From: Sycobia sp. Sy_11
Lineage: Eukaryota > Arthropoda > Insecta > Hymenoptera > Epichrysomallidae
Reading direction: 5' to 3'
DNA length: 64,000 nt
Assembly: GCA_018907035.1 (NCBI GenBank)
Contig: JACCIC010000099.1
Coordinates: 723,501 to 787,500, forward strand
The number at the start of each line of letters is the position of its first letter. Position 1 is the stretch's first letter. Under the pieces are notes generated by a model. It did not search any database. It was given only the letters and a program-made list of their open reading frames with translations, and was not told the origin of the DNA. Positions 13,374 to 26,788 of the stretch are shown here, piece by piece. Both the position numbers and the translations under genes were made by a program.

Positions 13374-14350
13374 GTACGAGACGACGTATGTATGTACGCG
13401 TGTACCTGTGGTTTCGTCAACGATTCGCAAAAACTTAATTGCTGTTTAATGGGCCCTCGTAAATAAAGAAAATCAATTCTCCCCAATCGAACGATCCTTT
13501 TCGATGCCCGTGGATATGTATTATATATATATAAGTCAGCCCCATAATCGGAGTCTCAGGGCGGCCAGATCGACCAATTTTATACGATACCATATAAGAC
13601 CAAGATTCTCACGACCGACGCGCGGCAAAACGACCGAAGTCGGGGTAAAGCGAGCGCGCCGTTCTTATACACGTATGCATATATACTACATTATCTGTGT
13701 ATATTTATATACCTTTCGCCGGGTCGCTGAAAATCTTTATAGAGCTATATTTTGAGGAACGAGGCAGTATGCGCATAATATACATGTATGCGCGTATATA
13801 TATATAGGTCGTTTGACGCACGCTCGTTCACTCCTCGAATCTCGTCGCTGCCGCGCTACTGGGCTGGGGGCCGCGCGAGGCGCCCCGGCGAAGTTCGCCG
13901 AAAGTACGCGGCGAGCGGTGCGCGCGCGCCGAACTTTAACGCGCATAACAATTGGATTTTAATGGATGTAGTGGCAGTTCCTAAAAAGAGATAATTACTT
14001 CGTTAGATAATTCGTCGCATCTTTCGGAGAGGAAAGTTTTTCACCCTCTGTAACTGACTCTCGTGCTCGCTTTTATTTTTATGAAACCTTTTCATTTAGA
14101 AGCGCTTAGCCGCTCCGCGCGGCGCTCAAATATTACTAGGCCGAAAAATTACGATCGATAAAATTGCAGCCACAGCATCGGAGAATATACTTACGGGTGC
14201 TATTATGTTCCCACATGCGCGCGGGGCCATTTTTATTCGTTTTAAATTATTAAAATTAAGGCGGAGCATTAAACATTTGATCGGTGTACACATAATACAC
14301 GCGTATAGAGATATTTTTATGCTCTAATGAATGGAAGTTCGTTTAAATAC
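13000..14350. other. GC-rich non-coding island
   Basis: Rich in CpG against the AT-rich surroundings. A TATATAGG at about 13799-13806 followed about 28 bases on by TTCACTC could be a core promoter, but no exon with a convincing donor follows. Confidence 0.35.
13321..13367. repeat. (TA)n microsatellite
   Basis: About 47 bases inside the GC-rich island. Confidence 0.9.
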
Positions 14351-14974
14351 TTCGACGACGAGGGGATAGAAAAAAATGACAAGTGTATGAAAATTTATAA
14401 ACTTCCTCGAGGTTAATTTTAATTTTTACGAAGCAGTCGCCGAGTCAGGATTAAATTATTACCTTGTAAAGAAACATTGCAAAATTCATCTAACTCTTGT
14501 TTAAAAATAAAAAGGAAAGAATAACGAAGCACTGCAATAATAACGTATATGTAAACATATGTGCAAGCAAAATTGTACTAACGATTGAAATTTGCGTTAA
14601 GCGGAACGGTAGAAAAACATTTACGAATAATTGAATATATGAAGAAATTATTTCAATTATATGAAGAATCTGGAATAACGTAATCCAGAGTGCAAAGGCT
14701 CTGTCGATGGTTTCCGTTAAAAAAATTTTTTTTTTAATTGCAGAGTAAAACAAATCCGAAAGAAAATTTTCTTTTTTTACGTGAAACTAGCACATTCCAT
14801 ATTTTCTGCAATTTAATTCCATCGTTTTTTTCATACCAAGGAACAATTTTCGTAATTTAGTGCAATTTTAAATAAGTTGTATTTTTTTCTTGGAATTTTA
14901 TTAAAATCCTTGATTTTGAGAGAAATATAGTAAAACTAATGTAGAAGGAGAGCGGTAGAAGGACAGATAAATAG

Positions 14975-14996
14975 AAAGAGAGAGGAGAGAGAGAGG

Positions 14997-15050
<54 letters not shown>
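14975..15050. repeat. (GA)n microsatellite
   Basis: Imperfect then pure GA tract, about 75 bases. Confidence 0.9.
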
Positions 15051-16610
15051 AGATACGTAATAGATCAACAATTTTAGAAGAATTTTTTTTAAGCAAATTT
15101 ATTCAAAAGATAAAAGTTAGTGCTCGATTTAGCTGGATTTGGAGGCCACTCTATTCGCATTTCATTCAGTTTTGAAAATATACGTTGTTCATTAGAAATA
15201 CATATTTATTCATAGTGAAGGAGAATAAGACATTGGTAAATTATAGAGGAGAAGCAAAAATGGGTCTCGTATAAAAAGTTTTATTAGATCAAATACCGAC
15301 TTCAAAATTATTAAGCAATTCAATTTCTTTTTTATGATTATCTATAGTTTCTAAAAATTCTGATAAATTTTATACTAACAGAACACAAATATTATTATAG
15401 ATTTACATAGGTAAAATAGTTTTTTTAACGAGTAGTTCGAAGTCCACTCACTGTGAAAATATAAAAAATACTTCAAGTCTACGTGAAGATGGAACGTTTA
15501 CGCAGGCAGTATATTCTATAGTCTTGCTGAAAATTACGTCGATTATTGGCCAATCGGGTATAAGACTGCGCGTGAACTTGCTTTTCTTCACGGTTGCTTA
15601 AACGCGAGTAAACATCTCTCGGAGTGTCAAAAAAAAAATTTATAATTTGCGCGGTACAAGTGCGCCATTATACATATATTTTTTACTCAATTCGACCAAA
15701 AAAAATTCCCTTAACTCGAGTTGATTACGCTGTTCAATTAGCGTGCCAACTAAATATTTATGTCCGGTCTTTTTTTTTTGTTGTCCAAACTCCGTGCCAA
15801 CATTAGTTTTCATCGATATTATAAGGTCTTTTGAAAAAGGAAAATTCCTAAAAATAATTTGGCCCGAGCCGATATTCTAATTTAAATATTTTAAAATTCG
15901 GGAATTAGAAGAACAATGGTGCGATCCGCGCAATAATCTCGTGACCATAATTTGTACTACGTGAGGTTGCACAAAATTTTGCATAGAAATTAGCATAAAT
16001 TTTTTGCACTAATAAAACTTGAAGGAAAAAATAGATAATGGCTTTTTTCGGAGAACAAAGCTGAAAGTCATGAGAAAAAAAGCGAAGGTAAAGAGTTCGA
16101 GGAGGGTCGATCGTGCGCGAATGCGCCTTTACGCCGTTAGAACGAAAAAAAAATTATAAAAATATAATAATAAATTTGAATCTAGAAAAAATGCTAAGAA
16201 AGCGAAAAATGAAATACAAAACACGATTCAGTATTTTCGTCGCAACTCGGTAAAAAGGGTGGGCATTTTTTATTAACTTTTTATTCGTTAAGTAAAATAT
16301 AATATATCAACTGCAACGAGGCATTCAATTATTTTACAAATAATCATTGGTAAATTTAACAATTTCAAGTTGGTAAAAAATTGTAATAATAAAATTGTTA
16401 ATTATATATATGGCTCGGCTAACTAATATCATAAGTTTAATAAAAGCAATGATAGTATGAATCATAAATTATTATTCTTATTATATACATTATACATTAA
16501 ATTATATATTGTATGAGTTTTATCTAATTATTTATATATAATAATATAAATAAGAAGATAAAACTAATAAAGTAGAGATGTCTTTAATGAAATTAGACTG
16601 CTAACAGTGA

Positions 16611-16619
16611 TAGATGGCG
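16611..16619 (+). promoter_or_regulatory. Candidate CTCF-like core
   Basis: TAGATGGCG about 1.5 kb upstream of gene 1. Only the core matches. Confidence 0.25.
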
Positions 16620-17439
16620 TCCCTTATGATATTACCATTCATCAATAAATTAACAATCATGTAGGCAGAAGGCATAAGTTTGGGTATTCGTCTCAGCTAA
16701 AATAATCATCCGAGGGTTGGTGTTTCTAAGTATCAGAAGATGACAGCTTATTGATGGCCAATCCGTAATCGCGCCTGAAATATTTTTCTCTTGCTTGTAA
16801 AATTACAAAAAGGAAAATATATCATAAGAAAATAATATCTATAGTGATTTTTAATCATATATAAAAATTTATTACAATATGATTGATGTTTATAAAGTAT
16901 CAAATTATTTAATAGCTATTGCTTTTGCATTATTTACGAATTACTTAGGTAAAGCTATTCAATGCATATTAATATTGGCATATTTTTATTAATGTTAATT
17001 ATTAATAATTTCTTAGATTTAATTATTTTTATTAATTATTGTTGCTATAATTTTAATACAGAATAATCTTCAATTTGATACATTTATAATTGGTAGTGCC
17101 CAAATGGCAGCCAATTTTGTTTTTTTCGATCATTTAAAGTTGGCAAAGGATTAGCAATTTAATCTAGTCACTCACCAGCTTGCCAATATTATTATCGGTA
17201 AACCGCAACGAATTAACTTACATATCCCATCGATTTGTTTTTTCCCATGAAGGCCTCCCTGTGCGCGAGTGTCACAGTTGCCGTTCGTCGCTCGCAACTA
17301 AAGCCACTGCTTTCCCAAACCATATGCCCGGACTAATTTGCATAGTTTAATAAAAGCCCAGAAACGCAGATGCCTGCATTCCCGAGCGTCTCGGGCGGCC
17401 GCGCGGCTCTCTCGCGATTGCCCTGGTGTATATTATATA

Positions 17440-17442
<3 letters not shown>

Positions 17443-17493
<51 letters not shown>
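17443..17493. repeat. (TA)n microsatellite
   Basis: Lies about 600 bases upstream of the gene 1 promoter. Confidence 0.9.
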
Positions 17494-17496
<3 letters not shown>

Positions 17497-17602
17497 GGTC
17501 GATCGGTAGAAAAAAAACCTCTTCGGCCATTCTTATCCCAAAACGCCTCATGGGAGCGTGCTATAACTAGCTCCAAATAAAAAAAGCCCTCCTCGTATCC
17601 TC

Positions 17603-17627
17603 GCTCTCTCTCTCTCTCTCTCTCTCT
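17603..17627. repeat. (CT)n microsatellite
   Basis: Short CT run upstream of gene 1. Confidence 0.85.
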
Positions 17628-18011
17628 ATCGCTCCCATTGCGAAAAATCGCGGCCTCGCGAGCGGCTTCCTAGGATTTTCTAAAACCGCGGCGGCCCGCA
17701 GCGTATAGACAAGGGGGCAGGGGCGGGCCGTTACGCCACCGCGGGCTGCCCCGTACGGCGGCCACCACCTCTATACGTCCGCGAGCGCGCGCGGATAATA
17801 CGGTCCCGGTGCGGAGGCCTCGGGCGGAGACGCTCGCGCTCTGCCGCCTCCCGTTGCGGCAGCGGCCGCGGCTCGCGGGCCCCCGGGCGCTCGCGGGTTT
17901 AAAAACGCTTTGTATATATATATATGTAACGCGGGGGGAGAGCGCGAGAGGGCCCCAATTATACGGACCGCTCTCTGTTCTGCTGCACGGTAGCCGCCGT
18001 GGCGCGCGCGC

Positions 18012-18012
<1 letters not shown>

Positions 18013-18060
<48 letters not shown>
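18013..18060. repeat. (CT)n tract next to the gene 1 promoter
   Basis: Pure CT ending about 23 bases before TATATAG; may bind GAGA factor. Confidence 0.9.
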
Positions 18061-18062
<2 letters not shown>

Positions 18063-18082
18063 TGTCTCTCTCGCTCGGCGCC

Positions 18083-18120
18083 TATATAGAAAAGTCCGCG
18101 GCGAGCCGTCGGGCAGATTT
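18083..18120 (+). promoter_or_regulatory. Gene 1 core promoter (TATA plus initiator)
   Basis: TATATAG at 18083-18089 lies about 32 bases before GGCAGATT, whose A at 18115 is the likely start site. A (CT)n tract (18013-18060) sits just upstream, a possible GAGA-factor target. The 5' leader would be about 183 bases. Confidence 0.55.
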
Positions 18121-18297
18121 CTTCAAACTTGACTGGCGGTGGCATCAGCGCACGCTGGTCCACACACGACAACCGAGCAGCCCGAGGGAGAACCCGAGCC
18201 CCGAGAGAAGGACGAAGAGGAGGAACGAGGCCCGCCATCGTGACAGGATTATTATCTGATACGCCGGATTAATTAAGTGCGAGAGCTGCCGTGAAAC

Positions 18298-18309
18298 ATG
18301 AAGTCTATC
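18298..18309 (+). CDS. Gene 1 coding exon 1
   Basis: Encodes MKSI only. The donor GTGAGT follows directly, leaving phase 0. The 4.6 kb intron interrupts the signal peptide, the same layout as in the two downstream paralogues. Confidence 0.8.
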
Positions 18310-21300
18310 GTGAGTGCCGGGAGCTTTTGACGAGGAGAGATGAGGGGGGGGGGGGTTGCAGAGCTCTTTTGATTTTCGATCGCGCCCCGCCGCCTCCGGC
18401 ATCGTAACGTCTTGTGGATCGAAGCTGTCTTCGGATGGTTCGGACGCGAGCTTTCAGTGCTTTCTATCCTATGACATTGATGTGTGGATCTGGGACACTG
18501 TGCATAATGGTCGAGCATTTTGTGAAACGCTTGGTTCGAAAAGACGAGATGGTACAGCATAAAATGCTCGCGGATAATTCAAACAGTACCTAATTTTTAT
18601 GCACAGTGTTCACAAATATACACATCCATCGTAACATATAGACATATATTTGGTAAAGAGGATATCAAAACAGTTCTGCAGAAACGATTTTTGCTGTTGA
18701 AAAAGGGCGGCATTTTCATCTTTTCATTTACCTTTCTTTGAATTAAGAGAATAGGTTTGTTGAGTTTTTTAGCGGCCTGAAAATGGAGCAATAAAATAAA
18801 TTATTGCATTTTGGCGCGTTCCGGCATTTTTTAGAAGAATTATAAAGAAAGAAAAGAGAGTCGTAAAAAACACCTTTAAAATATTTCAATTGCAAACAGC
18901 AATTATCTCTATTACACTGGATGCTAATTGCATTATTCTTTCTAATATTCTGTCTTTGTTATTTGTCGATTTCTGGTCCATGGTCGAAATCTACGGTAAT
19001 TATAGATCTAAACAATGCTAACGTGACATTTAATTAATGAACCATACTTTTTAAAAAAAATCGATAGAATTAACTAATTTAATGTCCTTTTAACTAAAAA
19101 TATTATTTTTATTTATTTTAAACTAATTATACTATAATTTGTCTTGATTAATTTATTTCTGAACCAATAAAAATCCCGTAAATTACAATTAGCAAAACAG
19201 TCACATGATTCGTTTAAAAAAAGAAATATCTGAATCCAATATTTTTATAAAGCCGAAACTAATTTATCATAAAAGTATGCACATGTAAATTCTTTTTTTT
19301 TAATTTTGTTAATAGACAAATAAATTCAAAATTATTAAATATATAAAACTTTCTAGTATTATAGTTATCATAAAACTTGTTTAATTAGATGAATCCTTGT
19401 TATAATGATAGTTCTATACGACTTGTATTGTAGGATGTATATCATTTTTTAACTGCAATACCATTTATTATTTTGATTTTATTTTGCATTTTCAATTAAT
19501 AAAAATATATTTTTCGAAAATTATGTATTGTATTAAAAAAAATCATTATTATAAATTATTATTAATTGAAAAAATCTTACTGCCAATTCTATCTTAAATA
19601 TAAATTGTTCTGTCGATATTTATACTTCATTATTTCTTATTTATGGAAGTAAATTTATCCCATTAATTGAAAATATTACAAACATTTTTTTATTCGCAGT
19701 CAAAAATTAGATGTCGAATATGCATTCCGTATACAGTCGGTCTTACATAAGTTTCAAATTGATATTGTCTGAATATAAATTTTAATGAATTTTTCAAATT
19801 CTAAGTTAAAAAAAATGTAATACAAGATAATCTGCGGATATAAAAGCCAGAGCACAGTAATTGTTGACACACATACTTTCGTGATAATTTGACGGAACGC
19901 CTGAGTCTGAGCTACATTTACAATTTTTCAGGCGATTCGAGCGCGCGGTGTAACGAACGATCGAGGGTCCCTTCAATATTTCCTTTGTATATTAGCTATG
20001 ACAAAAACTGTACCATACTCTAATAGTACAATCTACAACTTTATTACGCTATCTAAACAAAGGCTCGGTAATTTACTAAAAATAATAAAAAGTAATGCAT
20101 TTTTGATTATCTTTCCTCGTGGTTTATTTCGCTTATTTCGAAGATTCGGTGGGTTGGATTTTTTCTTTACCAATAATTATAATTTTTCTACATTTCATAA
20201 ATATTTTACTTATACGGTAACAAAATAAAAGCATAACTAAAACGTTTTTATTATCGATTTTTCTTTATTTTCGAATAACAATAACTTGAATTTATCAAGT
20301 TATGAATGTAATGAAATTGAATCTATATTTTATTTGTTTTCTTGTAGTTTTTTTTATATAAACCTAAATGGATTAGAATATAACTAATTTTAATAAATTT
20401 AAAAACTAATTTCGTTTAATATCTATTTAGGCTACTGAAAATAGACATAAATTTACCAACTATCACTTTTAACAATTATTATAGTTAAAAGTCAATAAGA
20501 AACTATCATTTAAATTTTTGCTACTACATTTCCTGGTGTAATCAAATAGTTATAGCATATTTCAAATATGTTAAATATCTTTCAAAATTCATTAAGTGAA
20601 CAATAAGACGATTTGAATGATAAGGTTGACTTAAGGAAATTATATTTACATTTGCATTTGAAATGCTCCTGTAAAGCACATATTTTATGTTGATACCAGT
20701 ATCCTTATATATAATCGACACTTTGAATAATTAATTTGTAATTATTGTTAGATAATTTTAGAGATTCAGCAATTTTAATTCCAAGTTAAAGTCATAACTT
20801 CGGAGGCGTCTATTCTCTTGTTGCCATTTTATCCAATTACTCATCAAAATAAATTTAGATTGAATTTAAATAAATTTAAAGAACCGGAAGAAGTTGCGCT
20901 TAGTATCGGTCAACAAAATTTTTTTTCTTCATATTTTTATGTTAATATTTTTATCTGTTTAAAATTCATGCTTTCATTTAATATTTCAAAAAATTTGTTC
21001 ATTCATCACATTTATCCAATTTATCCCATTTTCGTTGCTAAAGTTAAACACCACTAAGGACAATTTAAAAATACCCAGAGAAAAAATGTCATAAATTATT
21101 CCAATAAATATTTAGTTCTCTTCTTTGTTACGCCCATATTTATTTAAAATAAAGACAATTTAATTTTATATTATTTATCATTAGTACAGCTATTACAACA
21201 TTTCTATAATAATTCTGTCCAAATTTCTTTTAAAAATAATCTCCAATAATGGCACTATCAAAACGTAATATAGCAAGTAATCGTAATGATAAAATAAGGT

Positions 21301-22546
21301 ATAAGAAAAATAACTATAAAACCAGAAAAATTCTAAGAAATACATTCAATAAATTAAAACACAGAGAATAAAAAATTATAACAATTGATATATTATTATA
21401 ACTATTTCAAATATCTTTTGGTTAGAATTTATTCTTCGTTAAAAGCGCACATTCTAGTCTTTCACGAGTTGCTAAAATGTGATGGAATCGAATATTTTAT
21501 CAGAATCGTAAAAAATTTTAGATCCGCTATTTTGGATTGCCAAATTTTGATTGTATATTTTTTTAGTGACGCCAAATACAAATTTGAGTAATTTAATTTC
21601 AGTTATTTAATGAGATCTAGTTATTTAAGTTGACTAATTCAATAAAACTAGCGGATTTATATAAATTTTCAATTTTTTAACTAAAAATTGTTTAAAATAA
21701 AAAAGTAAAAAATAGTTTACAAATATCTTAACTCTTGACTAAATGAATTTAAAACTCGTGTGCTTAAGTGTTAATTTTCGGTGATTATGATCTTTTACAA
21801 GTCAATACATAAAAGTTCTTAAGAAAGATGTCATGAACAGTCATTATTCGCTAACGGGGATAATAATTTTCTCGATCTTTTCTGTGTATATGAAAAAAAT
21901 GATTAAATTTTTTTTAATTTATGAAATAAAATCTAGTATTTTTATACGTATACAAAAATGAAAGTTTATATTTAGATTTTTTAAAATAGATATTTTACGA
22001 CTGGTTACCTTACTTTTTATAATTAAATAATTTTTAAACTTAAATATTTTTTTAAAATTTTTTTTTATAATTAAATTATTTCTTCATAATAATAAAATCT
22101 AAACTTTATGCCGAGAATGCAAATAAATGCTCAATCTTTTAAATAACAAGCGTTTTATATTATTTAATAATTAACATTGAAATGTATTAATTTTAAAGTA
22201 TTTTTAAACATACGTATGAAACAGTTAGAATAGTACGACATTCATTTCTAATTCATGCTCGAAATTGTTTCCAGCTTCTCGAAAAACTGCATAATTAGAA
22301 AATTTCTTTTTTGAACACTTTGCGAAATAGCGCGGAACATACTTACAAATCGCTGCATCTTGGACGCAGAAGTTAGGTCCGTTGCTCCAGCTTGCATATG
22401 TATAGAACTACTTTGCAAATTCAGTATAATTAAAAAAAATTTTAGATCTACAACGAAGAAATGAGCTGAAATTATCTGGGATATCCGAGTTGATCATTAA
22501 CAAACAAATTTACAGCGCAACACTTAAGCAATTAATCTAAACATAT

Positions 22547-22598
<52 letters not shown>

Positions 22599-24266
22599 GT
22601 CTCCCAATATGGGTTAATAGACGCGTAATTATTGGTATGCACCTTGTACACTTCGCTTATTTTCAAAAATTTACTCCTCGATTTCAATTCGGACCAGCTT
22701 CGAAATTTTTTCGACGCGCAAAAAGTAAAGTAAATCATTCCTTACACTATACATGGTCTCTGCATAAGATCTTAGCGTGACGGAGACGACGATTACCCAG
22801 TAAATACAGCGTAAAGCTCGACTTACAAACAGGCCCTTCCAAATAAAAACTAGCCGATTCAAGACCGCGGTGGAACTGACTTTTTAAATCTTCTGATTTC
22901 AGATATTTTTCGTTCTCTTGATATCTGCCAGTTTGGCCCAGGAGGAGAGCGAGAGCGTCTCCCCGCGACCGCAACACGCAGCGCAAGGACATATCCAGTA
23001 CAGCGATCCAGATGGTAAATATTTCCTGTATAATTAAGAACGGATCACCCGCCGGTATTCTACATAATAAGCATATCACTCGATATTCGAAATCCGCTCT
23101 CTCTCTCTCTCTCTCTCTCTCTGTAAATAGTATATGTCAGCGATTCTCGCCTAGTCCGGAAGTCTGAATATATACGTGTGTGTATGTATATACTGACGAA
23201 GCAGTATCATAATTAAGATGACGTTGAAGAGCCGTGGCGTTTAATTAACAGTAAATCTAATCTAATTAGAGCCCACACGTATCGGTAACTTTCGATCGGT
23301 ATAACTCGCGCCCGCGGCGCGGACTTTCAAAAGCGCGTCTGCACTTTCTACCATATCTCTGCTGATCTATCTTCCCGATCGTTTTTGCCAGGCAAGCGCG
23401 CAGGCAACATTCGACGTATATTACAATATTAAGATACACAAGCACTTTATTTGGTTCTCTTCCTTCTCCTCCCCTCTCCCTTCATTTTGCCAAAAGGCCT
23501 GAAAGTCAGCTGGAAACTGTACGCGCCGTACGCGCAATGGAAGACGCACTTGGAGAACCCGCAGCGCGGTCAACGAGTCGAGCAGGAAGCTGCGCCCCAG
23601 CTCGCGCCCCAGCTCGCTCCGCAGCCGACCCTGGCGGCCCACTCGGCCGAGCCGCAAGCCAAGCCCGCCGCCCCGGCCGCGGCCGTCCCGGTCGCCACCC
23701 CCGCCCCGGTGGCCGCCGCGACTCCCGTGGCGCCCGAGGAAAGGGCCGTACATTTTCAGCCCACCCATCATCTGGAGGTTGGTATAGCTTCGTGTTTCTT
23801 TTCTTTGCCTTTTTTTCCATCTTCGTTTTCACGATCCAGTTCATTTTGTAAGCGTATAGAAAGCATTAAATAAAATCACGTTGGGTCATTAAACCTATGT
23901 GGTGAAAAGTGTCTCGAAATGGAAAAATAACGATTTGTTGTTTTGCCGTGGAAGAGCAGAATAAAATTTTAAAATATGAACAAAACTGCTAATTTATTAT
24001 CAAGACAAATAGCTTGTCGCGCATAAAACAATTTTATCGAAGAAACGTTTGATTGAAATTTTTTACCATCAGACAATAGAGAGCCGAACAGCGTATCAAA
24101 TCCGTCGATAATGAAGAGGAAGTAGATATATACATATGCGTCTACTTGTACTATATATTTTAGTTTTATTCGGCAATGCATCATTTAATAAAAGAAGCCG
24201 TCTTAAAAAATATAAATTATATCTCATCTAAAAAGTTAATCGAAGCAGATAGGAAAATATAAGAGG

Positions 24267-24318
<52 letters not shown>

Positions 24319-26216
24319 CTTAATAAGAATATTCTTTCTTCACAGTTATCGAACAAAATGAAACTACGGAACTTTTCTTGTGGCATATAAAGCGCTATTA
24401 AAATGAACCGAGATTTTCATATAATAGTTTTCATTAATGCAGAGCACTATGACTTGCATATTCATAATAAACTCGAACGATGTGGCAATTTTTAATTGTT
24501 CTGAATTCATTATGGGAGTAACTCAATATCCCCGCATGTAGATACTCAGTGATCGCTGAAAACCATTTTTTGTTACCGAAATCTTAATTTATTGCTTGCG
24601 TTTCAAAATAGAGTTTGATTCTTGCTTTCATAAAAGCGGCAATCTCGGAAAAATTGATAGCAACGGTATAATCCACGCATTGTTTGATAATAGCCTTTTG
24701 CTTCTGCATACCATTATTTTAACAATTAGTTTCTGGTCTTAAGTTAACATTATCCATCTGTGGACATAAAACGGCGAAGTAAAAAACGGAAAATTTTAAA
24801 CGATGATTGGAGCGATTAAAATTTCACTACTTCGGTTTGTTTTCAGAGCTTAAGTTTCACAATTTCAAAACGTTCACTCGATTATTTCATTAAAGTTTCT
24901 TTCTCTCTTTTATCCCCGTATACTGTGTTCTCATAAACATTTAGTAATTGAGATTTTTTGCTGCTCTAATTTTTAGTATTGAATTATTAATAAGATTTAA
25001 AATCGCATGTCTTAATTTAGAACTAAATTTTATTATTTAGTAGTAATTATAGATTTTTCCAAATGCTATGTAAATATTTAGCGCAAATGTTAACGTTGAT
25101 TAGATCATTTTAGAAAAAAATTATACGCGCATTACCGATATTTGTATTCCTGAACATTTTTTTACTAAAGCAAACGTTAATACTACACATGAATCACAAA
25201 ATTTATCATAAATTTTCAATATAATAGCTTTCTTTATGATGAGTATCATCGTTCAAACGAAATTTTTTAATGAAAATTCTTAATACACTATAAATATTTG
25301 TCGTTGACATTGGGGAGAAGAACAATTACCAGAACAGTTTAACTAGTTATAAATAATATTACATATACAGCACGTATCCAACATTAGGACTAAATATATT
25401 TCAACGGAAATTTACAACCGATTCGTTGGATTTTAGGTTCAGTACAAGCCCTATGCAATGGTACCGAAGCACATCAAGCAATTGATCCTGGAGATGTACC
25501 AGCCTCAAATACCTTACGTTGATCCATCGGTCTATATCTACCGAGCCCATCACCAACCGCAAGAGGAGCAGAAACAGGCGCCCGTCGCCTCCGAGCCCGA
25601 GGAATCCGCCCAGGCCATGTCCCAGTCGAGCAACGACGAGCCTCGCTTCGAGCACATCCCCAAGTTCCACGTCAAGTACAACCCGCACGTGGCCAAGGAC
25701 GGCTACATCCAGTACAAGGAGGAGCAGCAGCCCGCCACCGAGGAACCCGCCGCTCCTCAGTACGGCGCGGTGCCCGAGCAAAAGGCGGCCGCCCCCGCCG
25801 AGGCCTCGGCCGAGCCGCACCAGCTGCAGCAGCAGCAGCAGCAGCAACAGCAGCTGCAGCAGCTGCAGCAGGTCCAGCACGTGCACCAGCCGTACTACTT
25901 CGAGGAGAGCATGCCGAGGGAGCTGCACCAGCTGCTGAGCCTCCAGGCCCAGACGCCGTACCACGTGATCGCCAACAGGATCTACTACAAGCCCAAGACC
26001 GTCTTTGTGCCGAAGCCCCTGGCCGAGGACGCCAAGGGTCCGTACAAGTACCACAGCAAGGTTTACTTCGTCAAGAACGAGGACTTCGACGAGATCCCCA
26101 AGGAGCGCGTCGAGCGGGGCGAGGAGCAGCAGATCGAACCGCAGCAGGCGGAGAAGCCGGCCGAGAAGGAGTCCGAGCCACAGCTGGAACAACAGCAGCA
26201 TCAGCAGCAGGAATAG
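18298..26216 (+). CDS. Gene 1: secreted Ala/Pro/Gln-rich protein, putative extracellular matrix or cuticle type
   Basis: Four coding exons (18298-18309, 22903-23014, 23497-23777, 25437-26216) join in frame to 394 codons plus stop. The protein starts with a signal peptide (MKSIIFFVLLISASLA, cut expected before Gln17). A Y-S-D-P-D-G element follows at residues 37-42, then a Trp/Tyr-containing stretch (VSWKLYAPYAQW), an Ala/Pro-rich block at about 73-120, module A (KHIKQLILEMYQPQIPY, residues 146-162), an acidic and Gln/Pro-rich linker, a poly-Gln tract at about 264-282, module B (RELHQLLSLQAQTPY, residues 296-310) and a Gln-rich tail. There is no transmembrane segment beyond the signal. It is the first of three tandem paralogues on this strand. 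Ala/Pro blocks and a signal peptide split by intron 1 are typical of insect cuticular proteins; that assignment is inference, and I do not recognise a named family. The start is chosen because it directly supplies the signal peptide N-terminus and sits about 183 bases below a TATA/initiator pair. Exon 3 uses a weak donor (GTTGGT). Confidence 0.85.
18310..22902 (+). other. Gene 1 intron 1
   Basis: GT-AG intron of 4.6 kb, AT-rich, with a (TA)n tract near 22551-22596 and no internal gene seen. Confidence 0.6.
22551..22596. repeat. (TA)n microsatellite
   Basis: Within gene 1 intron 1, about 300 bases before exon 2. Confidence 0.9.
22903..23014 (+). CDS. Gene 1 coding exon 2
   Basis: Follows a pyrimidine-rich acceptor (ttctgatttcag). 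Encodes the hydrophobic core of the signal peptide (IFFVLLISASLA), then an acidic stretch and the GHIQYSDPD motif. Ends one base into a Gly codon before the donor GTAAAT (phase 1). Confidence 0.85.
23097..23122. repeat. (CT)n microsatellite
   Basis: Within gene 1 intron 2. Confidence 0.85.
23497..23777 (+). CDS. Gene 1 coding exon 3
   Basis: The acceptor caaaag restores GGC (Gly) from the split codon, then LKVSWKLYAPYAQW and an Ala/Pro/Val-rich block. The frame ends ...HHLE at GAG before GTTGGT. A better-looking GTATAG lies four bases on but would break the frame with exon 4, so the weak donor is preferred. Confidence 0.8.
24269..24317. repeat. (TA)n microsatellite
   Basis: Within gene 1 intron 3. 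Confidence 0.9.
25437..26216 (+). CDS. Gene 1 coding exon 4 (terminal)
   Basis: Acceptor ttttag is followed in phase 0 by VQYKPYAMVPKHIKQLI and runs open to TAG. It contains both modules, the poly-Gln tract (25820-25870) and a Gln-rich tail. GC-rich codon use stands out from the AT-rich intron. Confidence 0.88.
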   Translation, partial: VQYKPYAMVPKHIKQLILEMYQPQIPYVDPSVYIYRAHHQPQEEQKQAPVASEPEESAQAMSQSSNDEPRFEHIPKFHVKYNPHVAKDGYIQYKEEQQPATEEPAAPQYGAVPEQKAAAPAEASAEPHQLQQQQQQQQQLQQLQQVQHVHQPYYFEESMPRELHQLLSLQAQTPYHVIANRIYYKPKTVFVPKPLAEDAKGPYKYHSKVYFVKNEDFDEIPKERVERGEEQQIEPQQAEKPAEKESEPQLEQQQHQQQE

Positions 26217-26782
26217 GATTTTAGCTAGTTAAAGAAAGGAATCCCTCACTTTTATTTATTTATTTTGTTTTTTTTTTAATTTTTTATATTTTTATATGTT
26301 TATTTTTTTATTCTTTACGTTTTAAACGGACAGTTTTACCAACGAGATTAGTTTGATAATAGACGAGAAACGAAACGGAGGATGTGGAAGAGGATGTAAG
26401 ATTGAAAGGATTTTCTAAATTACTAGGAAAATCTGCTTTTCTAATCTTAAGTTCAACGTGACTTCAACCCGAGATCTTCGATTGCGCATTACACCGAGTG
26501 ATTTGATCTTAATGTAATCTTGCGGTGCCAGAAAACACTTTATGCGATGTACTAATTTTAGCTTTAATTCGGGTACACAGACCGAAGTAACTGTTACCTG
26601 CAAACCGATCGATTATCAATCTTATATAGGAATGAAATTACTTGAAAGCGTATACTCTTATATTAGCTCTCATAGGGGCCCTCGGGTTCATCGCAATTGT
26701 GTATAATTCATTATAGTATTACTGTATAAAAATTCTAAGCGATTTTTTAAATTGTATAAACTGATTCATACATTGTTGCATC

Positions 26783-26788
26783 AATAAA
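26783..26788 (+). terminator. Candidate poly(A) signal of gene 1
   Basis: AATAAA about 570 bases after the stop codon, in an AT-rich 3' region with no other gene. This is the clearest canonical hexamer downstream. Confidence 0.45.

Noticed and set aside
13151..13486. Open frames through the 13.3 kb TA tract (Tyr-Ile repeats)
   Set aside because: They owe their length to the TA microsatellite; the same applies to all frames with runs of alternating Tyr and Ile.
17771..18238. 155-codon minus-strand frame and plus-strand frames upstream of gene 1
   Set aside because: They run through the CT tract and the gene 1 promoter and have no protein features apart from Arg/Glu or Leu/Ser runs.
25401..26201. 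Antisense 266-codon open frame over gene 1 exon 4
   Set aside because: Leu/Val/Gly-rich shadow of a CAG- and GAG-rich coding exon. The sense frame has splice signals, paralogues and motifs.
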